Program-made: the position numbers and the translations under genes
Origin: Candidatus Limimorpha equi
Lineage (GTDB): Bacteria; Bacteroidota; Bacteroidia; Bacteroidales; F082
DNA length: 12,711 nucleotides
Assembly: GCA_018065885.1 (NCBI GenBank)
Contig: JAGHSL010000311.1
Location: 1-12,711, forward strand
Direction of reading: 5' to 3'
Notes under the pieces: model-generated
The model's input: the letters and a program-made list of their open reading frames with translations, nothing else
What the model was told of the DNA's origin: nothing
Database searches by the model: none
Shown here: positions 1 through 8,337 of the stretch, piece by piece
Position numbering within the stretch: position 1 is the stretch's first letter
How the letters are laid out: every line of letters starts with the position of its first letter

Positions 1-1872
1 ACCCAAGTGTCCTACTCCTACGTGAACGACTGTTTCGTTTGGGGTGCTTTCGACCTTTTCGACCCTGACTTTATGCCTACCTACGGTCCTTACGCCAACT
101 ATAGCGGCAACTGGTTCCCAGCATTCGGCAACGTGGCCGGAAAACATTTCCTCTACCAGAGTTCCTGGCCTTCCATACCCTATTATAAAGACATCACCTA
201 TCAGATGTTCACCGCACATTGCGACGCATTCCTTCGCCTCTACAACGAAGTGCCACAGGAAATGGCCGTCACCTATCCGCAAGTGATTTTCAACAACACA
301 AGCAGCATCGACGTCACAGCACCAGCCGAATGTTTCGTCAGCGTGACCAAGGAAAACGCCAATGGAGAATGGGAAATCCTCGCCGTTGGGCAAAGCAATG
401 GAAACGCCTTGCACCTTAACATTGCACCGCAAGCGGTATCAACCGAATTGCATTTGGTCTGCACCGGACAGAATTACCTCCGTTTTGAAGAACCTATCAA
501 AGTAGTGACGGCTGGCGGACCTTACATCGTTTACGAAGCAAAAAACCTTCATGATGCCAACGGCAACGGTCAACTCGATTTCGATGAAACTGCTACTTTC
601 GACATCACGTTGAAAAACATCGGCAACGAGACCATGAACGCTTTCAATGCCAACCTGACAAGCGATTCACCTTTTATTAATATTACCAACGGCACAGCAC
701 AATTCGGCAGCATCGCACCCAACCAGACCTTGACAGTCAGCAATGCCTTCACCGTGAAAACCGCCAACAATGTTCCCGATAAGACGGAAAACACTTTCCT
801 CATCAACGTGGCAAACGGCAGCAACACCTACACGACCAAGTTCCACGAAAAAGCCTACGCCCCCATCTTCAATATCGGCGGCATGACCATCACCGAACTG
901 CAAGGCAACGGCAATGGCCGTTTGGATGCCGGCGAAACCGCGCGACTGACTTTCACCTTCCTCAACGAAGGCCATTCCAATGCGGCACAAACCATCGCCG
1001 AACTCAATTCACCTGACAGCCACGTCACCGTCACCACCAACCCGAACTTCTTTGAATCAGTCGGCGTGAACGAAAGCGAAACCGTGGTCTTCGACATCAG
1101 CATCAGTGCCAGCACACCCGACTGCTTCCTGTGTCCCGTCACGCTCAAGGTGAACTCAGGCAGCTATCAGGCGGAAAAGGAATTCATTCTGCGTATCGCC
1201 CTTATTATCGAAGATTTTGAAAGCGGCACTTTAAGCGAAGTCTGGACCAACGACGCAACTTTTCCATGGACAATCTGCACCGATAATCCATTCGAAGGCA
1301 ACTACTGCATGAGATCGGCTGCCATCCCAGGACAACGCCACACCGATTTGATTCTCAACCACGAAGCCGTTGTCAACGACAGCATTTCTTTCTATTACAA
1401 GACTTCGAGCGAAGAAGACTGCGATCAGTTGCATTTTTATATTGACGACGAAGAAAATGGCACTTGGTCGGGCATTAAAGACTGGCGACGCGCCTCTTTT
1501 CCTGTATCGGCCGGGACTCACACTTACAAATGGTCGTATGCCAAGGATATGATTCAATCGTCTGGCGAAGACTGTGTTTGGATTGATTTCATCACTTTGC
1601 CATTTTTGGAAGACATAGCCGAAATTTCGGAAACTTACGATGAAATTGATGCCAAAGTCTATCCAAATCCAAGTACGGGATTTATCACCGTTAAGGCTAA
1701 CGATCTGAGACACATTGCCATAATTAACGCCATCGGGCAAGTCGTATATGATTCTAATGCAGCAGGCAACGAAACAGAACTTGACTTGTCGCAATTCGGT
1801 TCTGGCCTTTACCTGATTCGCATTGCCACAAGCAAAGGCATCGGCACAAAGCAGGTGAGCATCGTCAGATAA
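1..1872 (+). CDS. Gingipain-like C25 family cysteine protease, C-terminal part, with T9SS sorting domain (5' truncated by window edge)
   Basis: The frame is open from base 1, so this is the last 623 residues of a longer gene. Residues (counted from base 1) 1-90 resemble the end of the gingipain catalytic fold, with YVNDCFVWGAFDLF and an HCDAFLRLYNEVP helix. The catalytic His and Cys would lie upstream, outside the window, so activity cannot be judged. Residues about 90-167 look like the Ig-like domain that follows C25 domains. Two CARDB-like beta-sandwich repeats follow, each opened by a putative calcium loop (DANGNGQLDFDE near 185; GNGNGRLDAGE near 302). A jelly-roll domain (about 402-535) ending in SGEDCVWIDFI resembles cleaved-adhesin/MAM-like modules. 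The tail from about 550 contains YPNPSTG and GLYLIRI and ends in KQVSIVR, a type A T9SS sorting domain. The inferred role is a secreted, surface-anchored protease, but only the C-terminal half is seen. A terminator follows the stop codon by 28 bases. Confidence 0.85.
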   Translation, partial: TQVSYSYVNDCFVWGAFDLFDPDFMPTYGPYANYSGNWFPAFGNVAGKHFLYQSSWPSIPYYKDITYQMFTAHCDAFLRLYNEVPQEMAVTYPQVIFNNTSSIDVTAPAECFVSVTKENANGEWEILAVGQSNGNALHLNIAPQAVSTELHLVCTGQNYLRFEEPIKVVTAGGPYIVYEAKNLHDANGNGQLDFDETATFDITLKNIGNETMNAFNANLTSDSPFINITNGTAQFGSIAPNQTLTVSNAFTVKTANNVPDKTENTFLINVANGSNTYTTKFHEKAYAPIFNIGGMTITELQGNGNGRLDAGETARLTFTFLNEGHSNAAQTIAELNSPDSHVTVTTNPNFFESVGVNESETVVFDISISASTPDCFLCPVTLKVNSGSYQAEKEFILRIALIIEDFESGTLSEVWTNDATFPWTICTDNPFEGNYCMRSAAIPGQRHTDLILNHEAVVNDSISFYYKTSSEEDCDQLHFYIDDEENGTWSGIKDWRRASFPVSAGTHTYKWSYAKDMIQSSGEDCVWIDFITLPFLEDIAEISETYDEIDAKVYPNPSTGFITVKANDLRHIAIINAIGQVVYDSNAAGNETELDLSQFGSGLYLIRIATSKGIGTKQVSIVR

Positions 1873-1900
1873 AGCAACATTCACATTGTCACCAACATTA

Positions 1901-1930
1901 AGGGAACAGTTTTACAGCTGTTCCCTTTTT
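1901..1930 (+). terminator. Rho-independent terminator after the C25 protease gene
   Basis: AGGGAACAG (1901-1909) and CTGTTCCCT (1918-1926) form a perfect 9-bp stem around an 8-base loop, followed by a run of five T (1926-1930). It starts 28 bases after the protease stop codon, so the protease and the beta-helix gene downstream are probably transcribed separately. Confidence 0.85.
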
Positions 1931-1951
1931 GTTTGGCACAAATCATCACTA

Positions 1952-1987
1952 ACGGAATTGGCATGATTGCATTGAACATAATTCCGT
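1952..1987. repeat. Small inverted repeat upstream of the beta-helix protein gene
   Basis: ACGGAATT (1952-1959) is repeated inverted as AATTCCGT (1980-1987), with 20 bases between the arms. There is no T-run, so it is not an obvious terminator. It lies 75-110 bases before the start at 2062 and could be an operator or leader hairpin, but an 8-bp match may be chance. The rest of 1931-2061 shows no gene, and I find no exact TAnnTTTG promoter element in it. Confidence 0.3.
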
Positions 1988-2061
1988 CCAGAATGTTACT
2001 GATATAAACATTGTGAACAGTCGCAATGAAAACCGAATCAAAAAACCATTAAATCAAAATT

Positions 2062-5000
2062 ATGATGTTCAAGAATCTAAGATTTTCAGCCATCCTTCTT
2101 GCGATGGCTTGGCTTGGAGGCATTGACGCGCTTCAGGCACAAATCACGACATGGGATCAACTTTACAACGCCTTTCAAATTGGCGGCAATATTACGCTGA
2201 CCCAAAACATCACCTATTCAGGGACAAAAGGCGCAATCGTTGTTCCATCAGGGAAAAACGTAACCCTTGACTTGAATGGTTACACCATTGACCGTCATTT
2301 AGATGCCGGAAGCACCGTGCTAAAAGGTAACGTTTTCCGAATCTCAAGTAACGCCACATTGACAATCAGAGACAGCAGCAAGGATGCAGAAAACCCTTTC
2401 GGGAAAGGCATTATCACCGGTGGAAATGCTGGCGAAACACCTGACAAATACGGTGGTGCCATTTACTGCGAAGGAAACCTGTATGTCTACGGCGGAACCA
2501 TCAAAGGAAACCGTTCGAAGGACTCTGGCGGTGCTGTCTACCTCAAGTCGGGGAACATGACGGTTTCCGGGGCGGCTTTTACGGACAACAGCACTCCCAT
2601 GCACGGAGGGGCAATCTTTGTATACAATGGAGCTTCATTGAACATCAGCAATGTTGGCGGAGATGATGCGAAGACGCTTTTCCTTTCAAATATTGCTGGA
2701 GCTTGTGGTGGCGGCATTTGTAACGAAGGTGCGATGACAATCACTGGCGGAGAGTTCAATTCAAACATAGGTCAATGGGGCGGCGGCATTTATAATTCCA
2801 AAACCCTGAATGTCAGCGGTGGACACTTTCATGGAAACCGTTCATCAGCTATCCAGAATCAGGATTTCACTCTTTTCGACCTGACGGGCAACCCGCTTTT
2901 TGAGGGAAACAGTTCAGATTACGGAGCTGCAATACAATTCCAGTCATGGAGTTCGGGACATGCAAATGAATGTTACATAAAAGGCGGAACTTACAGGAAC
3001 AACCAGGCAATTGGCGGCGGTGCCCTGACAGTGAGATGCAATCCCGGCTTCATCAACCTGAAAATCTCAGGAGGTCTGTTTGAGGAAAACGAAGCCGTTT
3101 TTGGAGGCGTAATCGACATTACCGGCGGCGGAGAGGTAACAGTCACCGGCGGCTCTTTCCTGAACAACAAAGCGATGGGAAGCGATAACAACAATGCCGA
3201 AGGCGGCGTATTCAAAAACAACGGAAAACTGACAATCTCCGATGGCGTCTTTGAAAACAACACGGCGGATTTCGGTTCGTGCGTTTTTCAGAACGGCATA
3301 ATGAATCTCTCCGGCAATCCTGACTTTGGCACAAATGATGACGTGTACCTGCGCACCGAAAAGGTCATCACCAAGTTCGGCGACATTGCCAATACAGTGC
3401 TGGTTCCCGTGGCAGTTCAGGACGAAGTCATTTACCGCGACATTCTTGTCACCTCGACGAATCACCCCGTCGAATCAGCCGACCTTGCCCGAATCGACAT
3501 GCGCTTGGTGAATGCAAATTCGCCGGTCCTTCATGCAGAATTCACAGCCTCCGATGCCATGACAGGCACTCCTGTCATCGAACTGTTCGCTATCCTTTGG
3601 ACGGATTATGTGACAAAGTTTGCCGATGTTCCTGAAAACACTTATTTGACCGATGGCGACGGCAATATCACTTTGAAATCCAAGGAAGCCTTGGCTTGGC
3701 TCATTTCCGTAGTCAACGGGCTGAACGGACAGACCGCCAACACCATGAGCGGCAAGACCATCACGCTTACTGAAAATATCGACATGGCAGAACACATTTG
3801 GGTAGCCATCGGTTCGGGTGGCAATCCGTTCAAAGGCATTTTCACCTCAAACGGCAGCACCATCAAGGGACTTGTCACGACGGCTGATTACGGCATTCCT
3901 GGCCTTTTCGGAAAGGTTGATGGCGGCACAATCAAAGATGCCTTTGTCGAAGGTTGCGAATTTATGGCAGCCGAAGAAGGCTACTACGGCATCATAGCCG
4001 ACACCATCACGGGCAATGCCACCGTTCACAGCTGCGAAGTCATGGGGACAATCGAGGCTACAAACGGAAACGCGCACATTGGAGGCGTAGTTGGTTTCGC
4101 TGAAACGGGCACCGAAATCCATTCCGTCATTTCATACGCTACGCTGAAAGGTTTCGATATGGGCGGCATTGTGAACAAACTTGATGGTTCTCTGAGCAAC
4201 AGCTACGCCAAAGCGACATTCGTTAAGAAAGGATCGGAAGACGGAAAAGACCTTGCCTATTCGGGCGGCGACATTGCCAACTGCTACTATGTGCAGGATG
4301 GAAGTTATAAGTATAAGAATGGTGAAACTGAAACCGATTTTCTGATGCCTCCACATCATCCATATCAGTATGGAGAAACAGGCTGCATGATGGGCAGCAA
4401 CAGAATGGTCGATATAATGAATGATTGGGTCAACACCAACGGTGCAACCAAGTACGCATTTTGGTCACAGCCACTCACCATTGGCATCAACGGCGACAGT
4501 CCAGTACTGAAGTTCAAGGACTTCAACACAATGTCGAGCAAGAATGCCTCATCACCTTATCTTTATTACGGTGATTTGGACAGCCAGATAAATGCCAACG
4601 AGTACACGACAATGTTCTTTTACGGTAAAAAATCCAATTCCACAACAAGCTACAGCGGCAACGGACTCTTTATTGACCAAGACGCAGCGATCATCAACAC
4701 AGGCGACATAAAGGCACACACAAACCGTCTAATACAGAATCCGACCCAAAGTTGGCATCTCTATGCATCACCTTTGACCGATGGCAAAATCGGGTTCAAC
4801 TATGGCACTGACGAGCAAGTTGCATACAACAACGAGCAAAATCCATGCAACGTCAATTTGATGGATAATGGCGTTTTCCCATCAGACACACCTATAACTT
4901 CACTTGATCTTTACTGTTTCTACGAACCCGAATACCATTGGATTAACCTGAAACGTAACAGAAACAGCCACTGGCACATGAACGCCACAGACATACAAAT

Positions 5001-6162
5001 CAAATACATCGGAAACGACAATCAGCCCAATGAAAACAGCCCTGAGACCAACAACAGCATACTGATACCAGCCAAAGGCTATCTTGTGTCTATCGATAAG
5101 CCAAGCTATCTACGGTCGGAAGGCTCATTGTCGAGAGGCAACATTAGCATTCCTGTCACGGCAAAAGCCGGCTATCTAAACAATGTTCAAGGCATTCCTG
5201 TCAGCGAAGGAACAGAACTGAAAGGCTACAACCTGCTTGGCAACCCCTACCAAAGCTACCTGAGCTTCGCCAGATTCGCTGCCGACCAAAGCAACGCTAT
5301 TTTATTCGGAAGCGCGACACCAAGTTTTGTTGTCTACGATGTAAACCAAGGCGGCTATGTGCCTGGTTCCAGCATCCAGTCGTCAAAAGGCTCATTGGCC
5401 GCATCAGACGAAATCAACATGCACCAGGGATTTTTCATCGTCGCCTCCAACGAGGGAGCAGCCACCTTCACCAATGCCATGCGCACGGTCACAGCTACTA
5501 ACGAAAACATACATTTCCGCGACGAACAGCCAACCTATCCGCTAATCAACCTGAAAGCCACAGATTCCGACGGCGAAAGCGACATCGCCGTGGTTGAATT
5601 CGGAAGACCACAGGCAGAAGCCGCAGCCAAAATGAAGAACATCGGCGCCAATGGCAAAGTGTATTTCCGCCATGCCGACAACGACTACGCGCTGCTCTAT
5701 CTCAGCGAGGCGGTTGACCAATTGCCCGTCTGGTTCGATGCCATTGAAGACGGCAACTATACCCTGACTTGGAGCACCGCCAACGCCGAATTCAATTATC
5801 TCCATCTTATCGACAACATGACAGGCACCGACATCGACATGCTTACAAGCGGACACTACACTTTCACCGCAAACACCAGCGACTACAAGTCACGCTTCAA
5901 GCTGATGTTCAGCTTCACGAGTGTTGAGGAAAATTCGGGCACTGAACCTGTCGAAATGTTCGCCTTCCTGCACGACAACACACTCACAGTCAACGGCAAG
6001 GGAATGCTCGAAGTCATTGACTTGAACGGACGCATCATCGCCAGCAAAAAACTTACCGACGCTCATAGCACCATAAGCCTACCCCATGCAGCCATTGGCG
6101 TGTATGTGCTGAAACTCACCGACGAAAGCAATGTGAAGATCCAGAAAATAATAATTGAATGA
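2062..6162 (+). CDS. Large T9SS-secreted beta-helix protein with Pmp-like GG-h/FxxN repeats and GLUG-like segment
   Basis: 1366 residues. A signal peptide (about 1-26, likely cleaved after LQA) is followed by a right-handed beta-helix at about 30-420. This part holds about eight GG-hydrophobic motifs (GGAI, GGAV, GGGI, GGAL, GGVI, GGVF near 131, 156, 182, 216, 240, 319, 348, 381) and about eight FxxN motifs (FTDN, FLSN, FNSN, FHGN, FEGN, FEEN, FLNN, FENN, from 173 to 400), the pair typical of chlamydial polymorphic membrane proteins. Residues about 513-725 resemble GLUG-type repeats (IPGLFGKVDGGTIKDAF near 612). Residues about 830-1200 are beta-rich with YNLLGNPYQSYLSF and GFFIVASNE, seen in many Bacteroidota surface proteins. 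The last 65 or so residues (EVIDLNGRIIASKKL, GVYVLKL, KIIIE) form a T9SS sorting domain. It is likely a surface adhesin or carbohydrate/protein-binding protein; no catalytic motif is visible. The start is ATG-ATG at 2062/2065 with an A-rich leader and no Shine-Dalgarno; the second ATG is an alternative. Confidence 0.88.
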   Translation: MMFKNLRFSAILLAMAWLGGIDALQAQITTWDQLYNAFQIGGNITLTQNITYSGTKGAIVVPSGKNVTLDLNGYTIDRHLDAGSTVLKGNVFRISSNATLTIRDSSKDAENPFGKGIITGGNAGETPDKYGGAIYCEGNLYVYGGTIKGNRSKDSGGAVYLKSGNMTVSGAAFTDNSTPMHGGAIFVYNGASLNISNVGGDDAKTLFLSNIAGACGGGICNEGAMTITGGEFNSNIGQWGGGIYNSKTLNVSGGHFHGNRSSAIQNQDFTLFDLTGNPLFEGNSSDYGAAIQFQSWSSGHANECYIKGGTYRNNQAIGGGALTVRCNPGFINLKISGGLFEENEAVFGGVIDITGGGEVTVTGGSFLNNKAMGSDNNNAEGGVFKNNGKLTISDGVFENNTADFGSCVFQNGIMNLSGNPDFGTNDDVYLRTEKVITKFGDIANTVLVPVAVQDEVIYRDILVTSTNHPVESADLARIDMRLVNANSPVLHAEFTASDAMTGTPVIELFAILWTDYVTKFADVPENTYLTDGDGNITLKSKEALAWLISVVNGLNGQTANTMSGKTITLTENIDMAEHIWVAIGSGGNPFKGIFTSNGSTIKGLVTTADYGIPGLFGKVDGGTIKDAFVEGCEFMAAEEGYYGIIADTITGNATVHSCEVMGTIEATNGNAHIGGVVGFAETGTEIHSVISYATLKGFDMGGIVNKLDGSLSNSYAKATFVKKGSEDGKDLAYSGGDIANCYYVQDGSYKYKNGETETDFLMPPHHPYQYGETGCMMGSNRMVDIMNDWVNTNGATKYAFWSQPLTIGINGDSPVLKFKDFNTMSSKNASSPYLYYGDLDSQINANEYTTMFFYGKKSNSTTSYSGNGLFIDQDAAIINTGDIKAHTNRLIQNPTQSWHLYASPLTDGKIGFNYGTDEQVAYNNEQNPCNVNLMDNGVFPSDTPITSLDLYCFYEPEYHWINLKRNRNSHWHMNATDIQIKYIGNDNQPNENSPETNNSILIPAKGYLVSIDKPSYLRSEGSLSRGNISIPVTAKAGYLNNVQGIPVSEGTELKGYNLLGNPYQSYLSFARFAADQSNAILFGSATPSFVVYDVNQGGYVPGSSIQSSKGSLAASDEINMHQGFFIVASNEGAATFTNAMRTVTATNENIHFRDEQPTYPLINLKATDSDGESDIAVVEFGRPQAEAAAKMKNIGANGKVYFRHADNDYALLYLSEAVDQLPVWFDAIEDGNYTLTWSTANAEFNYLHLIDNMTGTDIDMLTSGHYTFTANTSDYKSRFKLMFSFTSVEENSGTEPVEMFAFLHDNTLTVNGKGMLEVIDLNGRIIASKKLTDAHSTISLPHAAIGVYVLKLTDESNVKIQKIIIE

Positions 6163-6216
6163 CAAGTTAGGATAAAGGATAAGCAAGTGGTCAAAATTAA
6201 ACTGCAATAAGAATTG

Positions 6217-6279
6217 GTTATCGATTTTCAGTTATCAGTTGTCGGTTATCAGTTATCAGTTTTCAGTTATCAGTCAGTA
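6217..6279. repeat. Degenerate heptamer tandem array, consensus GTTATCA (left copy)
   Basis: Nine consecutive 7-base units read GTTATCG, ATTTTCA, GTTATCA, GTTGTCG, GTTATCA, GTTATCA, GTTTTCA, GTTATCA and GTCAGTA, all in the same phase. A very similar eight-unit array lies at 8278-8333 in the same orientation. The array starts 54 bases after the stop codon of the beta-helix gene. Bases 6163-6216 show nothing recognisable. Confidence 0.9.
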
Positions 6280-6291
6280 AATTATCCAAAT

Positions 6292-6331
6292 GTCTAAGAG
6301 TCTAAATGTCAAATAGTCTAAAAGTCCGAAT
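6292..6331. repeat. Degenerate octamer tandem array following the heptamer array (left copy)
   Basis: Five 8-base units in phase: GTCTAAGA, GTCTAAAT, GTCAAATA, GTCTAAAA, GTCCGAAT. The array starts 12 bases after the heptamer array and ends 18 bases before the promoter element at 6350. A related shorter octamer array (GTTCAAAA) follows the second heptamer array at 8338-8363. Confidence 0.75.
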
Positions 6332-6349
6332 CACCTTCAGAATGTAAAC

Positions 6350-6357
6350 TAATTTTG
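6350..6357 (+). promoter_or_regulatory. Putative Bacteroidota -7 promoter element for the small exported protein
   Basis: TAATTTTG matches the TAnnTTTG -7 consensus of the Bacteroidota primary sigma factor exactly and is followed by CAC. It lies about 98 bases before the start codon at 6455, in an otherwise gene-free interval. I see no clear TTTG -33 element at the usual distance, so the call rests on the -7 match and position. Confidence 0.5.
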
Positions 6358-6454
6358 CACAACCACTTACAAGAAGAAAGAAGAAAAAACCAATGAGGCA
6401 AAATCTTTCTCACGAATCAAAACCAAGTTTTCATCATAATAAAACCAACAAAAC

Positions 6455-6697
6455 ATGAAAAAGAGAATTATGACAATGGCAACCGCCTTGATGCTCTCAA
6501 TCTCGGCTTCGGCACAAGTGTTCATACTTGAAAACGATGAAGAATTGCGCGAAGAAGAGGAATTAATAGATTTCAACATCGACAATCCAGATTTTGGCGA
6601 AGGCACCGATTTCTACGCTCCCATCGGCAGCGGTGCGTTGTTGCTCGCCGCTATGGGTGGAGCCTACTATCTGCTGAACAAGCGAAAAGAGAAATAA
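6455..6697 (+). CDS. Small exported protein with acidic middle and C-terminal PIGSG-transmembrane-basic tail
   Basis: 80 residues. A signal peptide at 1-20 (basic KKR, hydrophobic core, ASA cleavage site before QVF) is followed by a strongly acidic stretch (about 26-50, rich in Glu/Asp). PIGSG at 56-60 precedes a hydrophobic helix (about 60-74) and a basic end, NKRKEK. The motif-helix-basic order resembles tripartite C-terminal anchoring signals (LPXTG or PEP-CTERM type), but PIGSG is not a defined sortase motif I can name, and the tail may simply be an inner-membrane anchor. Short proteins of this layout are, to my knowledge, common and unnamed in Bacteroidota. It has its own putative promoter at 6350 and an A-rich leader, and sits between a T9SS substrate gene and a convergent hairpin. 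No function is assigned. Signal peptide, membrane helix and context support a real gene. Confidence 0.8.
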   Translation: MKKRIMTMATALMLSISASAQVFILENDEELREEEELIDFNIDNPDFGEGTDFYAPIGSGALLLAAMGGAYYLLNKRKEK

Positions 6698-6752
6698 GGT
6701 GTTAACATCAGAGGACAAGCTCTGAACGGCAATATTAGATGAGCAAAAAACT

Positions 6753-6799
6753 AATAATCCGCCATAATTATCTCAATACGATAGTTATGGCGGATTATT
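6753..6799. terminator. Strong hairpin between convergent genes, probable bidirectional terminator
   Basis: Arms 6753-6772 and 6780-6799 pair over 20 bases with one T-G wobble around the 7-base loop TCAATAC. On the minus strand the hairpin runs into a T-run (the complement of AAAAAA at 6745-6750), which suits termination of the HD-kinase gene ending at 6828. On the plus strand only a short TTT follows (6798-6800), which could serve the small exported gene ending at 6697. The core, ATCCGCCATAA, is GC-rich enough to be stable. Confidence 0.75.
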
Positions 6800-6827
6800 T
6801 GAAGAAAAGAATTCTGCTAACGACAAA

Positions 6828-8243
6828 TCAACTTAGCAAAGTGTCTTCCACCAATTTACGCATAAACGGAAACATGGGTCCCCTATTGCCTAAGAAAACC
6901 ATCATCAGGCAGGCATACGGGAGAACCTTTGCATCGATTTCGGCCAAACCTTCAGGCGTATCGGCACCGAAATACTCACGGACAAAGATGCGCCACACTT
7001 CCTGCATTTCCTTATTATGGACATGATAGAGTTTGAAAGTCAAGTCGTCATCGTCGCAATGGCAAGTGAAATACACCATGCCTAAATCGAAAAGCGGACA
7101 ACCGTAGTGGAAATCAGCCAAATCAATCCAGTAGTTTTCAATACCATTGGTGATGATGTTGCCAATATGCAAATCGCCGTGCAAACAAGTCGTTGCATCA
7201 GGCACGGAATCGATGAAAGCATTGATTTTGGCTTTCTGGGCATCATCATAATTCTTCGATTCCTTTACAGATTGCCTAAACACATCTTTTGCCGAAGGAA
7301 ACAAATCGGTGCGGCAAGGCGTTTCGTGCAATTTCTTCGTCAAATGGGCAAACCTGACGGCATATTCCTCTAACTTTTCCGGTTCGACGGAGATGGCGCG
7401 TGCAAACGATTTCTTGGGATTGATACGTTCAAATTCAACACCAATACGGACACCATCAGTCACTAAACGATAAGCCTTGGGCACCCGCAAGCCCATTTCT
7501 TCCAAGGCAGCCGAAACTTGCAACTCGCGTGCCGGAAGATTCGACGGAATGAAATCAGAATAGAGCTTCACCATCGACTTGCCGTCCTTATGATTGTAAG
7601 TCAACGATGTAAAGCCATCGCCACTCTGCTCATAGTCATCCATATTCAGGATGTCAGGCTTCTGCTTTCCAAAAACAACATCTATCAAATATACAAATTC
7701 CTGATAAGCGAAAGTGTCTGCCAAATCCTTTAAGGCATCGGCAAGACCCCTGTAATGCCATTCATGGTCAGCACGGTCATTCGGAGCATGGAAACGCTGC
7801 CAAAGCTCATCGCCTATCGCATGATAATCCTGAAAGATTGCCCTCATGTTCGAGAGCTTGTCGCCCATTGCAACCATTTTTGCATCCATCGAAGCATGAG
7901 CAAGATGATTGATGGCCGCCTCTTTCCTACTGTGCCACGAGGCGACTTTATCCAAACCAGGTGTGCGTTCTTCACTTTCGTCAGAGACCAAGTCCGCCAC
8001 CCTGTCGCCAAACTCGGCACGAATCTGTTCAATGGTGACATCAGTATCTTCCACAGTATCGTGCAAGGCTGCCGCTGCGAGCAATTCCTGATCGGATGTC
8101 ATCGAAGCAACGACACTTACAACTTCCAATGGATGAACAATATATGGGAAGCCTTTCCCCCGTCGTTCGGTGTTGGCATGAGCCTTCACAGCAAATTCAA
8201 TCGCTTTATCAAGCAGCTTTGAATCAAGATATTTATTTGACAT
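6828..8243 (-). CDS. HD-domain (p)ppGpp hydrolase-like protein fused to an aminoglycoside-phosphotransferase-like kinase domain
   Basis: 471 residues in two domains. Residues 1-180 are a MESH1/SpoT-type HD_4 domain: RRGK at 27-30, H37 (HPLE), HDTVED at 61-66 and D128 in GDKLSNMR. These match the Mn-binding His/His-Asp/Asp set and the Glu-Asp pair of alarmone hydrolases. Residues 200-471 are a kinase fold of the APH/choline-kinase type: HGDLHIGN at 355-362 (catalytic Asp357, Asn362) and IDLADFHYGCPLFDLG with metal-ligand candidate Asp374. The kinase half resembles the TIGR02172 phosphotransferase family from memory. The N-domain probably hydrolyses (p)ppGpp or a related nucleotide; the kinase substrate is unknown, and nothing here points to antibiotic resistance in particular. 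The gene lies downstream of the alarmone synthetase on the same strand across a 297-bp repeat-filled gap. The ATG at 8243 has an A-rich leader. The protein has no membrane segment and is likely cytoplasmic. Confidence 0.87.
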   Translation of the reverse strand: MSNKYLDSKLLDKAIEFAVKAHANTERRGKGFPYIVHPLEVVSVVASMTSDQELLAAAALHDTVEDTDVTIEQIRAEFGDRVADLVSDESEERTPGLDKVASWHSRKEAAINHLAHASMDAKMVAMGDKLSNMRAIFQDYHAIGDELWQRFHAPNDRADHEWHYRGLADALKDLADTFAYQEFVYLIDVVFGKQKPDILNMDDYEQSGDGFTSLTYNHKDGKSMVKLYSDFIPSNLPARELQVSAALEEMGLRVPKAYRLVTDGVRIGVEFERINPKKSFARAISVEPEKLEEYAVRFAHLTKKLHETPCRTDLFPSAKDVFRQSVKESKNYDDAQKAKINAFIDSVPDATTCLHGDLHIGNIITNGIENYWIDLADFHYGCPLFDLGMVYFTCHCDDDDLTFKLYHVHNKEMQEVWRIFVREYFGADTPEGLAEIDAKVLPYACLMMVFLGNRGPMFPFMRKLVEDTLLS

Positions 8244-8277
8244 GATAGTATGTGTTTTTTTCTAAGTAATTATTCAA

Positions 8278-8333
8278 GTTTTCGGTTATCAGTTATCAGT
8301 TATCGGTTATCGGTTTTCAGTTATCAGTTATGA
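8278..8333. repeat. Degenerate heptamer tandem array, consensus GTTATCA (right copy)
   Basis: Eight 7-base units in phase: GTTTTCG, GTTATCA, GTTATCA, GTTATCG, GTTATCG, GTTTTCA, GTTATCA, GTTATGA. The array has the same consensus, variants and orientation as that at 6217-6279, about 2 kb away. It lies 34 bases upstream of the start codon of the HD-kinase gene, inside its probable leader or promoter region. Confidence 0.9.
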
Positions 8334-8337
8334 AATA

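Noticed and set aside
1231..1884. Minus-strand open frame of 217 codons opposite the protease end
   Set aside because: It lies wholly opposite a well-supported coding region, shows no recognisable domain, and would cross the sorting-domain coding sequence antisense.
1931..2061. Riboswitch or sigma-type promoter upstream of the beta-helix gene
   Set aside because: I found no exact TAnnTTTG element and no known riboswitch core; only a weak 8-bp inverted repeat is present.
6828..8243. Aminoglycoside resistance gene
   Set aside because: The kinase half has the general APH catalytic motifs but is fused to an HD domain and sits among housekeeping-type genes; nothing specific points to an antibiotic substrate.
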